NCBI RefSeq assembly: GCF_007000325.2
Contig: NZ_CP117268.1
Span: 1,054,001 to 1,118,000, forward strand
From: Rhizobium rhododendri
GTDB lineage: Bacteria; Pseudomonadota; Alphaproteobacteria; Rhizobiales; Rhizobiaceae
Length of the DNA: 64,000 nt
Direction: 5' to 3'
In this document: positions 26,258 to 35,159 of the stretch, piece after piece
Numbering within the stretch: the first letter of the stretch is position 1
Layout: each line of letters begins with the position of its first letter
The notes under the pieces: generated by a model
Told to the model about the DNA's origin: nothing
What the model saw: the letters and a program-made list of their open reading frames with translations, nothing else
Database searches by the model: none
Made by a program: the position numbers and the translations under genes

Positions 26258-28240
26258 TCAGCCGCGATGCAAGACCTTTCCGATTTCCGCCGCGAGCTGT
26301 GCCTGAGTGTAAGGCTTGCCGAGGCGCGGAAGATCCATCCCGCTACCAGCTGGGAGGTCGGCGTATCCAGTTGCTATGAGAATTGGCATCCCCGGCACCT
26401 TTTCCCGTACCGCCATGGCCAGCTCAGCACCGGTCATACCAGGCATGGAATAATCGGTGATCATTAGGTCGAACGTGTTGCCTGATTCCAGATACTTCAG
26501 GGCATCAGCACCAGAATTTGCTTCCACGACTTCGTGACCGAGATCTTCAAGCATGTCCACCGAGGCCATGGCGATAAGAGCATCATCGTCCACCATAAGG
26601 ATCCGTATCGCCCGAGTGACGCCAATGCCACCCGGCTCGAGAGCGTCATCGATAGATATCGGCCGGAAAGTTTCGGGGAGCCACAGCTCCGCAAAAGTTC
26701 CGTGACCGACAGCACTGGTGAGACGCAGGCTTCCCTTCAGCTGCAGAGCAAGCCCGTGGACCATCGACAAGCCAAGGCCTGTTCCCTTTCCAAGTTCCTT
26801 TGTAGAAAAGAACGGATCGACTGCCTTCATCAGCGTCTGTTCGCTCATTCCGGTTCCGGTGTCTTCTACCGATAAAACGAGGTAGCGCCCTGACGTGAGA
26901 TCCTTGGAAACTTCTCGTATTTCTTCGCCGCGAACGCGAACCTTGATTACTCCGCCGGAGGGCATGGCGTCCCGCGCGTTGACAACGAGATTGAGGAGTG
27001 CGAGTTCGACCTGGTTTGAATCGATCATTGCAGGCAGCAGGTTGTCTTCAAGCAGAACCTCGATTGCTATCGTCGTGCCGACCGATCGCTTGAGCAAATC
27101 CTCCATTCCGGTCACCAGCTTGCCGAGGTCTGTCGGTTCGACGCTCAGATCCTGACGTCGCGCAAAGGCAAGCAAGCGTTGTGTCAGCGCCGCGCCACGC
27201 TTTGCGCCCTGGATAGCACCGTCAATCAGGCGACATGCCTTCGGATCGTGCTGGAAATGCTTGCGAAGGAGATCAAGGTTTCCAAGCACGGCCATCAACA
27301 GGTTGTTGAAGTCGTGGGCGACACCGCCGGTGAGCTGGCCGATGACCTCCATCTTCTGAGCCTGCCTGAGTTGCTCTTCCGCCCTCTCCCGCTGGGCCAC
27401 CTGTTCGATCAACCCCGCATTGGCTGCTTTCAACTCGGCTGTTCGCAGAGATACGCGCTCTTCCAGCAGATCGTTGACGCTCTTTAGCGTATCCTCGGCC
27501 ACGCGGCGTTCGGTAATATCGGATGCAATGCCGACGAGTTTTTGCGCTCCACCGTTCCTGTCCCGGTAAAGCTGCGCGCGCACATCGACCCAGTGCTGGG
27601 TGGCATCGGGCCAGATGCAGCGGAAGTCGATCTCGCAGTCCCTGCCAGTCTCCACTGTCAGAGATATTGCACGTTTCAGTCGCGGCAGGTCGTCCTCGTG
27701 AATAGTCGCCAACCAATGTTCGTAAGAGAGCGGGCCGTCTTTAGGCTGTCCGAAAGTTGTGCGGAATAATTCAGAAGTCGTGAGCCGGTTTGCCTTGAGT
27801 TCCAGTTCCCAAGAGCCCAGACGCCCCGCTTCGAGCGCGGCCTGCAAACGCCGTTCGCCATCTGCAAGGTCGTTTAGGCGCGCACGCGCTTCATATTGCC
27901 TTTGCCGGCCCTTCATGGCAGTGCGCGCCACGCTGATAAAGGTGGTGGCGTGAAACGGCCTTTCCAGAAAGGTTACATTGCCGAGAATTTCAGAAAGACG
28001 CGCCGCAGCCGGATTTTTTTCTGGGCCGCCGCCTCTCTGCGTTAACACTATGAACGGCATGTCCGACCAGCTCGGCTGGTTTGCAATCCAGCTGGCGAGC
28101 GGCTTCAAGTCGCCCGATCGTACCGTCTCCTCTGTCAGCACTCCAAAGGCAACTTTGTCGCCAAGGGCTGCAACGAAGGAAGGAAGGTCTCCAGCCGACC
28201 GGCACACAATCTTTGCGGCAGAAAGGAGCGAAGAAGCCAC
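26258..28240 (-). CDS. Hybrid histidine kinase (degenerate REC-like, PAS, HisKA, HATPase, REC)
   Basis: 660 aa, soluble. Residues 1-110 look like a receiver-like domain that does not begin at its usual start. A PAS fold with PAC segment follows (about 135-255), a coiled coil, then HisKA with GGVAHDFNNLL near 305 and HATPase with NLVVNARDAMPSGG and DTGTGM, GKGTGLGLSMVHG. The receiver at about 545-655 has phosphoacceptor Asp in LMITDYSMPGMTG. The annotated start is GTG 28240, but the frame stays open upstream to near 28310 with in-frame text RFADAIILAPGGRDAD that fits a receiver-like fold. No ATG lies in that stretch, so the true start may be a rare codon or depend on coupling to the KaiC gene 49 bases upstream. 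Confidence 0.9.
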   Translation of the reverse strand: MASSLLSAAKIVCRSAGDLPSFVAALGDKVAFGVLTEETVRSGDLKPLASWIANQPSWSDMPFIVLTQRGGGPEKNPAAARLSEILGNVTFLERPFHATTFISVARTAMKGRQRQYEARARLNDLADGERRLQAALEAGRLGSWELELKANRLTTSELFRTTFGQPKDGPLSYEHWLATIHEDDLPRLKRAISLTVETGRDCEIDFRCIWPDATQHWVDVRAQLYRDRNGGAQKLVGIASDITERRVAEDTLKSVNDLLEERVSLRTAELKAANAGLIEQVAQRERAEEQLRQAQKMEVIGQLTGGVAHDFNNLLMAVLGNLDLLRKHFQHDPKACRLIDGAIQGAKRGAALTQRLLAFARRQDLSVEPTDLGKLVTGMEDLLKRSVGTTIAIEVLLEDNLLPAMIDSNQVELALLNLVVNARDAMPSGGVIKVRVRGEEIREVSKDLTSGRYLVLSVEDTGTGMSEQTLMKAVDPFFSTKELGKGTGLGLSMVHGLALQLKGSLRLTSAVGHGTFAELWLPETFRPISIDDALEPGGIGVTRAIRILMVDDDALIAMASVDMLEDLGHEVVEANSGADALKYLESGNTFDLMITDYSMPGMTGAELAMAVREKVPGMPILIATGYADLPAGSGMDLPRLGKPYTQAQLAAEIGKVLHRG

Positions 28241-28289
28241 ATCTGCATCCCGCCCGCCAGGGGCAAGTATGATCGCGTCTGCAAAACGA

Positions 28290-29798
28290 TCAGGAATTGC
28301 CCAGCCCTCCGGTGGTCATGACCATGAGAGGCTCGGAAACATCGGTGAGGACTGGCACGCCGCGCAACACACCTTGGAACCCGGAGAGCGGCGCACCGAG
28401 GCTCAGACCTGTATTGTCGATCCGGTATTCTCGGATCGTGTCCTCATGCCTACCGGCACGCTTCTTGATCACGGAGACCGCGCGGCGGACGCGCCCGGCA
28501 GCCTCGAAATAACGCAACAGTATGACGGTGTCGGCCAGATAGGTGACATCCACCGGAGATTTCATGTCGCCGAAAAGTCCATGCTGGGCAACCGTGATGA
28601 ACGTATTTGCTCCCTGTCTGTTCAAGTACTGCAGAAGCTCGTGCAAATGAAGGATGAGGGCGTTTTCATCGGGCATCGCAGACTGGTAGCCGTTGATGCT
28701 GTCGATGATCACAGTCTTTGCATTGGCTTCTGTGACCCGGTCCATAACCCGACGAGTAAACTCCCCCGGCGACAGCTCAGCGGCGTCCAGCTGCTCTATG
28801 TGAACAAAGCCTTGATCGCTCAACCCCTCGAGATCCAGGCCCATCGCTTTCATGCGTGCGAAAAGTAGGCCAAGCTCCTCGTCGAAGATGAAAACTGCAG
28901 CCTTTTCACCACGGGCGACGGCGGCCTTGACGAACTCGAAGGTAAACGTGCTCTTTCCCGTGCCGGCAGGGCCAATGAGGAGCGTGCTCGATCCGCGTTC
29001 GATCCCGCCCCCAAGCAGGCTGTCAAACTCAGCGTTGCCGGTCGGCAAAATATTACGGGCGAAATCAGTTCGATGCTCGGCGGCACGCAGTCGCGGAAAC
29101 ACCTCTACTCCACCTGTCTTGATGGCAAGGTCATGATATCCGCCGCGGAATGCCCGTCCGCGGTATTTGATGATCCGCAGCCGCCGGCGCTCGGAGCCAT
29201 AATCTGGAGCTAGTTCCTCAAGGTGGATGACCCCGTGGACCACACTGTGGACAGTTTTATCCATCATCTCGGTCGTCATGTCATCGAGCAGCAGCACCGT
29301 TGCACCCTGCCGGGCAAAGAAATGCTTGAGAGCCAGGATCTGACGACGATAGCGAAGCGAACTCTGCGCCAGAAGCCTGATTTCGGAAAGGCTATCAAGG
29401 ACAACTCTGCTCGGCTTGATGCGCTCGAAAGCGTCAAAGATTAGCTTAGTCGTTTCACCGAGTTCGAGATCCGAAGAATACAAAAGGCTCTGCTGCTGAT
29501 CCGGATCGAGCAGGCTTTCCGGCGGGACGAGCTCGAAGAGCTCAATGGTATCATCTATAACCATCCCGTGCGAGGCGGCGCTCGCCCGCAGCTCTGAATC
29601 CGTTTCGGAGAGTGTGATGTAGAGACACTTTTCTCCAAGTTTGGCGCCTTCGAGGAGAAATTGCAGTGCGATTGTCGTCTTGCCTGTGCCGGGATTTCCT
29701 TCCAGCAGAAACACATGATCGCGTGAAAGTCCTCCTGAAAGTACATCGTCCAATCCGGCCACGCCCGTCAGGGCGTTGGTTTCAAGCCCTACGGCCAT
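28290..29798 (-). CDS. KaiC-like double-domain ATPase
   Basis: 502 aa of the KaiC/RadA branch of RecA-fold ATPases, with two tandem domains. Domain 1 has Walker A GNPGTGKTT at 34-42 and Walker-B-like SRVVLDSLSEIRLL near 135. Domain 2 has Walker A GPAGTGKST near 277 and TVIIDSINGYQ near 355. This is the cyanobacterial KaiC layout, but KaiA and KaiB are absent from the window. In non-photosynthetic bacteria such genes are commonly followed by a hybrid histidine kinase, as here, and are thought to work in stress or timing responses; that role is inference. It is the first gene of a two-gene minus-strand operon. Confidence 0.92.
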   Translation of the reverse strand: MAVGLETNALTGVAGLDDVLSGGLSRDHVFLLEGNPGTGKTTIALQFLLEGAKLGEKCLYITLSETDSELRASAASHGMVIDDTIELFELVPPESLLDPDQQQSLLYSSDLELGETTKLIFDAFERIKPSRVVLDSLSEIRLLAQSSLRYRRQILALKHFFARQGATVLLLDDMTTEMMDKTVHSVVHGVIHLEELAPDYGSERRRLRIIKYRGRAFRGGYHDLAIKTGGVEVFPRLRAAEHRTDFARNILPTGNAEFDSLLGGGIERGSSTLLIGPAGTGKSTFTFEFVKAAVARGEKAAVFIFDEELGLLFARMKAMGLDLEGLSDQGFVHIEQLDAAELSPGEFTRRVMDRVTEANAKTVIIDSINGYQSAMPDENALILHLHELLQYLNRQGANTFITVAQHGLFGDMKSPVDVTYLADTVILLRYFEAAGRVRRAVSVIKKRAGRHEDTIREYRIDNTGLSLGAPLSGFQGVLRGVPVLTDVSEPLMVMTTGGLGNS

Positions 29799-30933
29799 GT
29801 CAGCTCCTACGTTTGCGTGGATTAAAATATGTCGTCAAATAAAAATTTCAATCAGGTGAACTTCAGATCGCTACTTGCCGCAAGAGTTGACAACAAACAA
29901 AATTATCCGAAGTCGGCGCTAGGGCCGGTGGGATGGTGTTCGACCACGAAGCCGAGCATCCATCCGGCTGGGCTGCCGTTTCATCTTTCGTTATCAAGAT
30001 TGGCTGCTCGCCATCCACGCCACACGAATAGGTCAGAACCGCGATCGACAGCGGTCAACGAGCAGGACTGGCGAGCGATATAGCCGCGAAGATGAAGGCT
30101 GCACCTGCCCTAGTTACCAACAGCGAGCGCGAAGTCTCCAGCTACCTGACTGCGGATATAAAACTGGGCACGCTCTCGTTAGTCGCCCTGATGAGGTTGG
30201 ATCATGCGCCTTGATATGACAGTCCCATGTGTTTAGGCGCTGCCAGCCACTTTGTGTGTGATGCAGCAAGCAGACATGACCCCGTCGAACTGAGCAACGC
30301 AAAAGCATTTTCACGCGTATCGGCAGTGGGACCCCTCGCCCACGCACGAGATTTGCTCACCCGTGTCAGGAAAAAGGGACGAGCCAGCTAGTTTTGTATC
30401 GGGTGGACCTGAAGCCCGATTATGACGCATAGCGGCCGAAATGCTGGAATTCTCCCAACACCCGCCATATCGCAAGTCTCGTCGCACAATTCGCGCGGGC
30501 AACCTTGGAATCTCACCACCGACCACCGCTCGTCGCGCGAGACTGCCTTCTTGCGCAGACGGCCGCACTACTTAGAGGCTGCCTCAAAAAGAGGTGGGTG
30601 ATTTTAACAGGTGCTAGCGGTGCTCAGCTAGCTCGTGCCAGGGGCGTCTACTTTGATACATGCTTTGACCACACCCTTGACCAAATGCTGCGGGTTGCCG
30701 TCAGAGGCGGCCCCGGCTATCATTGCATGGTTGCCGGCGCTCATGCCTCCAGTAAAACCCTCTGGGCCGCCAGTTAGTCTAGGCGCCTTATAGAGGATAT
30801 ACAACCATTTCTGGTCGCGAGGACAGGCGATTGCAAAGTAGTGGACGCTTATCTTCTCCTCTTGGTCTAAGTGCCATATCCGTTCTATAGATACAAGCAT
30901 TGAGAGTACTTCGCGCCCGAAAGGATATTTGCC
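29799..30933. other. Long region without an intact gene
   Basis: Apart from the IS3-type remnant at 29933-30105, this 1.1-kb stretch contains only short frames without start signals or family features. It includes AT-rich upstream sequence of the KaiC-like gene (29800-29900). The mixture suggests degraded insertion-sequence DNA. No RNA gene or CRISPR repeat was seen. Confidence 0.4.
29933..30105 (+). pseudogene. Remnant of an IS3-family transposase OrfA
   Basis: The plus strand reads MVFDHEAEHPSGWAAVSSF, then KIGCSPSTPHE and a stop, then SGQRAGLASDIAAKMKA. IS3-type OrfA proteins read MVFEHE.EH.S.WAAI.SIA.KIGC...TL..WV...E.D.G.R.G......E..K.LE, so order and spacing match. A stop replaces the Trp of the helix-turn-helix and at least one frameshift is present. 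The downstream OrfB is not recognisable. Confidence 0.65.
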
Positions 30934-31251
30934 ATGCCTGAACCTATGGTTGTGTGGGCATTTCCAATTAGCCCCTCGAATACTACGCTCCTCGCGTACT
31001 GCGACACGCTGGACAAGGCGTTTCAAGAGGCAGGTCAACATCGGCGCGATTTGTGCGAAAGTGGCTCTTTAGAAGAGCCTTGGCCGGAGACATCAATTTT
31101 CAAATTGACGCTTGAACCGCTCGATCGTCATTTGGTTTTGAACTTGCTCAATGAGCGCGAACCCGACTGGAGCGCCACGATTGCACTGCAGGAAACGGTC
31201 GGAATTGTCACAGACGAAGGCGCGCGCCTTTTCGGTGAGGCGGAACACTAA
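30934..31251 (+). CDS. Small hypothetical protein
   Basis: 105 aa, acidic, no membrane helix or signal peptide, no family recognised. The ATG sits eight bases after GAAAGGA, a good ribosome-binding site, and composition is protein-like (FKLTLEPLDRHLVLNLLNEREPDW), so I treat it as a real gene. It stands alone between degraded DNA and a convergent GGDEF-EAL gene. Function cannot be inferred. Confidence 0.5.
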   Translation: MPEPMVVWAFPISPSNTTLLAYCDTLDKAFQEAGQHRRDLCESGSLEEPWPETSIFKLTLEPLDRHLVLNLLNEREPDWSATIALQETVGIVTDEGARLFGEAEH

Positions 31252-31446
31252 GCTGGGGGACCGGAAGCTAGTCTGACAATGGGCCCGCCGAACGCGCTGG
31301 TTGGAGCTGGTGTTTTGCGTCAATCGATGTCAGTAACCCGTCCTCGCGAGGCAGGATGGGGGTCATTATCCCCAAAGTTCTTTCAGGACTGCGCGTTGTG
31401 ACGCTTCATGAGGCGCAAAGGAATGCAGCCTCGATCATCTCGTAAC

Positions 31447-34254
31447 CTAGGCCGCCATTTCGGGCGTTATTGTCTGATCGGCGTCCGCGTCCTCGTGCAT
31501 TGGCTTTGGTCGGCCAAGGAAGTAGCCCTGTGCTTCGTTGCATCCCTCCGACAAAAGAATGTCGAGCTGGACTCGCGTCTCCACGCCTTCCGCAAGGACA
31601 GGTACTTCGAGGCTCTGACCTAGGGCAAGAATGGCGCGAACAATTGCCTTGGCCTGCGGACTTGTCTCCACTTGGTCCATAAAGCTGCGATCAAGCTTGA
31701 TCTTATCGAAAGGAAAGGCCCGAAGGGTTTCAAGCGACGAATAGCCTGTGCCGAAATCGTCGATGGCGATTGAGACACCGAGTTGCTTGATTTGTCGAAG
31801 CGCGTGTAGCGCGCGATCCTTGTCCGTTATAATCGATGTTTCGGTGATCTCAAGTTCGAGGCGTGCCGGGTTCAGACCCGTGTCGAGCAAAACAGTATGA
31901 ACCAGTGCGGCGATATCGGTGTTCATCAGTTGCACCGGCGAGAGGTTGACAGCAATCTTGTGCGGCTGCTGCCAACGAGCCGCTTCACGGCAAGCTTCGC
32001 GCAGCACCCATTCGCCGATCGGAAGGATTGCACCGCACTCCTCAGCCAGAACAATGAAGTCCATCGGCGGCACGTTCCCTCGGTCCGGATGGTTCCAGCG
32101 CAACAGGGCCTCGTAACCAGTAACGGCGCCTGTCATAACCGATTTCTGCACTTGATAATGCAGGTGGAACTGTTTCTTCTCAACGGCCGCCCATAGATCA
32201 TTTGCCAGTGCGCGGCGGCCGCGCGCCGCCTCATCCATTGCCGTTTCGTAGAAGCAGACCGACTGCCTCAAAGCGCCTTTCGCCCTGTACATCGCCAGAT
32301 CGGCATTACCAAGCAACAACTCAGCGCTGTCAGCATCCTGTGGATAAAGCGCGATCCCCATGCTCGCACCGGGCTTGATCTCAAAACCTTCGACGTGGAT
32401 CTCGGCGCACAGGCAGGCTTCCAGCCGAGCGAGAAAGTCATGCAGTTCGACCATCTCAGTAAAGCGCTTGACCGCTGCAAATTCGTCGCCTCCGAAACGA
32501 GCAACAAATTCGTCGTCGTCGAGCATTGCAGTCATGCGGTCGGCAAGCACGCTCAGAACCTGATCGCCTGTCGCATGTCCATGCTGGTCATTGATTTCCT
32601 TGAACTTGTCGAGATCGATAACGATGACCGCAAGCTGGGCCGCGGTTCGACGGGCAAGAACAAGCTCCTGCGCGAGAGATGCGTTGAATTCTGCACGATT
32701 GGCCAGACCGGTCAGGCCGTCATGGCTGGCCATGAAAGAGATCTTTTCTTCGGACAATAGCCGCGCAGTGATGTCCTCGAATGTGACGACCCAAGCGCCG
32801 CTCTCCATAGTATTGTAATTTGCCTGCACCGAGGTGCCGCTCGAAAGTCTATGGATTATGGCGCCGTGCTCGCCACCCCGTACGACGGCCATATTTCGGT
32901 CGTAATGGTGCGACGCTTTCGGACCGTAGACGTCAGGCGAAGCATCGGTCAGGGAATAGCCACGCTCGACGATGTCGCGATAGCGAAGGCCCGGGACGAT
33001 AAAACCGGGAGGGAAGCCGAATATCTCGCTATAGCGCTCATTGGCCAGTACCAGGCACTCATTCGCATCGAATAGGCAAATTCCCTGGGACATATTTTGC
33101 AGGGCGACATCAAGGTTTCTCATAACCGCGGCAAGGCGATCTGCGTCGGCCTTGTGAATAGTCTTGTCCCTGATAATCTTGGCATAACCAGCCAGTTCGC
33201 CATTGTCCGCAAAAATTGGATTGATGACAACATGTGCCCAGAAACACGTGCCGTCCTTGCGATAGTACCAATACTCTCCCTCGAATTTGTCTCTGGTTCT
33301 TGCGATGTCCAGCGCGGTCGCCGGGATCCCGTTGTGCCGATCCTTCTGTGAATAGAAAATTGCAAAATGCTTACCGACGATCTCCGCGGCGGTATATCCG
33401 CTGGCGCGTTCGGCGCCAGCGTTCCAGCTGCTGACATGACCCTGAAGACCGAGCATGTAGATAGCGTAATCGGTAACGCCCTCAATCAGCATCTTGAAGT
33501 TTGCGTTGCTCGCAGATGCGGCGTTCTCCGCACGAACAGCAAAAAGAGCTGCTGCAAGGCCGGATGCCAAAAGTGAAAGTGAGACACTGGCGATCGTCAC
33601 AATCATCACGATTGGCGACAGAAGATTGAAACGATCCAGCTGTACTGCGGCCGGGACGATATTGACCCCACCCATTGCAGTGAAATGCAGGCTAACGACG
33701 CCAAGCGTCAGCATGCTTGCCGAGAGCAGCTTGCTTCTAAGGCTATTTCCGCATTGGTAGGCGACGGAGAAGCCGGCCATCGAAAATAGGCATCCTAAGA
33801 GCAGCGAGGCGGCGATGAGGTCACGGTCCCACGTGATCTTGCCGGGGAATTCAATCGCCGACATCCCGAGGAAGTGCATTGCGCCGACACCGAGCGCAAA
33901 AAGGCTGCCTCCAGCCAGAAAACCGGCACGACTGCGCAAGTAGGTTGCTGTGGCGACGCTGGCTCCAGTCGTCGCAACGGCAATTAGCAGGGATAGGAAA
34001 GTGCGGTAGGCCTCGTAGCCGACGACGACGCCGGGATCATAGGCGAGCATGGCAATAAAATGCGTCGACCAGATGCCAAAACCACCGGCGACGCCAGCAG
34101 TCGCCAACCAGATTCCTCGGGCAATACCGCCGGTTTTCTGCGCTCTCTGGAGCAACATCATCGCGACATAGCTCGACAGGAAGCACAAAATCCCAGCCAA
34201 CACTACCAGACGAAGATCGTGTTCACCCGAAAGACACGTCAATACCCTGAACAT
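31447..34254 (-). CDS. MHYT-PAS-PAS-GGDEF-EAL c-di-GMP protein
   Basis: 935-aa membrane protein. Residues 1-240 form a seven-helix MHYT-type sensor: WSTHFIAML near 63, GAMHFLGMSA near 123 and LHFTAMG near 190 are its metal/gas-binding motifs. Two PAS domains follow (about 250-370 and 385-495; the second of PAS_7 type with LQNMSQGICLFDA). GGDEF spans about 515-665 with intact FGGDEF and no RxxD inhibitory site in front. EAL spans about 680-930 with YEALLRWNH, LELEITETS and DDFGTGYSSLE. Both the cyclase and the phosphodiesterase motif are intact, so net activity cannot be predicted. The gene is monocistronic. Confidence 0.95.
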   Translation of the reverse strand: MFRVLTCLSGEHDLRLVVLAGILCFLSSYVAMMLLQRAQKTGGIARGIWLATAGVAGGFGIWSTHFIAMLAYDPGVVVGYEAYRTFLSLLIAVATTGASVATATYLRSRAGFLAGGSLFALGVGAMHFLGMSAIEFPGKITWDRDLIAASLLLGCLFSMAGFSVAYQCGNSLRSKLLSASMLTLGVVSLHFTAMGGVNIVPAAVQLDRFNLLSPIVMIVTIASVSLSLLASGLAAALFAVRAENAASASNANFKMLIEGVTDYAIYMLGLQGHVSSWNAGAERASGYTAAEIVGKHFAIFYSQKDRHNGIPATALDIARTRDKFEGEYWYYRKDGTCFWAHVVINPIFADNGELAGYAKIIRDKTIHKADADRLAAVMRNLDVALQNMSQGICLFDANECLVLANERYSEIFGFPPGFIVPGLRYRDIVERGYSLTDASPDVYGPKASHHYDRNMAVVRGGEHGAIIHRLSSGTSVQANYNTMESGAWVVTFEDITARLLSEEKISFMASHDGLTGLANRAEFNASLAQELVLARRTAAQLAVIVIDLDKFKEINDQHGHATGDQVLSVLADRMTAMLDDDEFVARFGGDEFAAVKRFTEMVELHDFLARLEACLCAEIHVEGFEIKPGASMGIALYPQDADSAELLLGNADLAMYRAKGALRQSVCFYETAMDEAARGRRALANDLWAAVEKKQFHLHYQVQKSVMTGAVTGYEALLRWNHPDRGNVPPMDFIVLAEECGAILPIGEWVLREACREAARWQQPHKIAVNLSPVQLMNTDIAALVHTVLLDTGLNPARLELEITETSIITDKDRALHALRQIKQLGVSIAIDDFGTGYSSLETLRAFPFDKIKLDRSFMDQVETSPQAKAIVRAILALGQSLEVPVLAEGVETRVQLDILLSEGCNEAQGYFLGRPKPMHEDADADQTITPEMAA

Positions 34255-34445
34255 TCACAACACCCCCGAAACATACCAATCACATATGTGGGATATCGAA
34301 TGTACGAAATGCTAATGGCGGGAGATACAACCGGACAATATCATCTGCTTCCAACGGCGTAGTTAATACAAGCGTAAAGTCCATGGTTTGGCTACAGCGA
34401 AGGCCGGCCTATGTGGCTTGGCCATCTTGCTTTTGTTCACTGATT

Positions 34446-35138
34446 TCAAATCTCAGGGTCATACTGGCGTGGACTATCGTCTGTTGAAAACAGAACGCAA
34501 TGACCCTGCGAACCCCTTGGATCATAGGCATAGCCCTTGAGCGCCAACGCATGCGTAATGTCGCGGATACCGGACAACCCGTATAGATGGTCATGAAGTT
34601 CCAAGAAGATGCGTTCGATCCCTGGCAGCTCGGCGTTCTGTAGGAGATCCCGTTCTGCTCCTTCTATGTCCATAACGAGGGCGTTGATACGATTGCGCAT
34701 GATGAATGTGTCAATGTTGGCAGATGTAAGCTCTATTTCGTGCTCGTAGGCCCCTTGGTTTTCATCCATAGATGACATCCAAAGGTCCTTGCGTACGTAA
34801 AACCTGCAGGTTTTTGGTTCTCCGTTTGTGAGAAGCCCCTGCGAAAAGATGACATTGTCGAGACCATTAGCCCTTATGACTCGTTGTGCCAGCAGTGCAG
34901 TGGTTGGGTTGGCTTCAAACGCCCACACCGATACCCCTTCGATTTTCGCGATGATCGACGTGATGATGCCAATGCCTGACCCAAGTTCAAGTACCCGGTC
35001 TCCCGGTTTAACAGCCCTGAAAACCGCCCGTGCTTCTTTTGCTTCATAACTGCCGCTGGTAAGCGCCAACCATATGACAGGAGAAACCTCGCAGGGTGCC
35101 AGCGGCACGTCAATTCCATGTATGGTCAATAGCTCCAT
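34446..35138 (-). CDS. FkbM-family methyltransferase
   Basis: 230 aa, SAM-dependent methyltransferase. The SAM-binding motif I is VLELGSGIGIITSII near residue 48, followed by VWAFEANPTTALLAQRVIRANGL near 72-95. The FkbM hallmark DTFIMRNRINALVMDIEGAERDLL lies around 145-170 (in pieces: INALVMDIEGAE). FkbM enzymes O-methylate sugars or polyketides; here a surface sugar is plausible but unproven. The ATG is preceded by GGGAGTG and lies only 21 bases after the stop of the GGDEF-EAL gene, so the two are probably co-transcribed. Confidence 0.85.
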   Translation of the reverse strand: MELLTIHGIDVPLAPCEVSPVIWLALTSGSYEAKEARAVFRAVKPGDRVLELGSGIGIITSIIAKIEGVSVWAFEANPTTALLAQRVIRANGLDNVIFSQGLLTNGEPKTCRFYVRKDLWMSSMDENQGAYEHEIELTSANIDTFIMRNRINALVMDIEGAERDLLQNAELPGIERIFLELHDHLYGLSGIRDITHALALKGYAYDPRGSQGHCVLFSTDDSPRQYDPEI

Positions 35139-35159
35139 GCCGGCACACTCCCAATTCCA

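Noticed and set aside
30505-30777. Plus-strand 90-codon frame in the region upstream of 30934
   Set aside because: No ribosome-binding site, no protein-like pattern; probably chance in degraded DNA.
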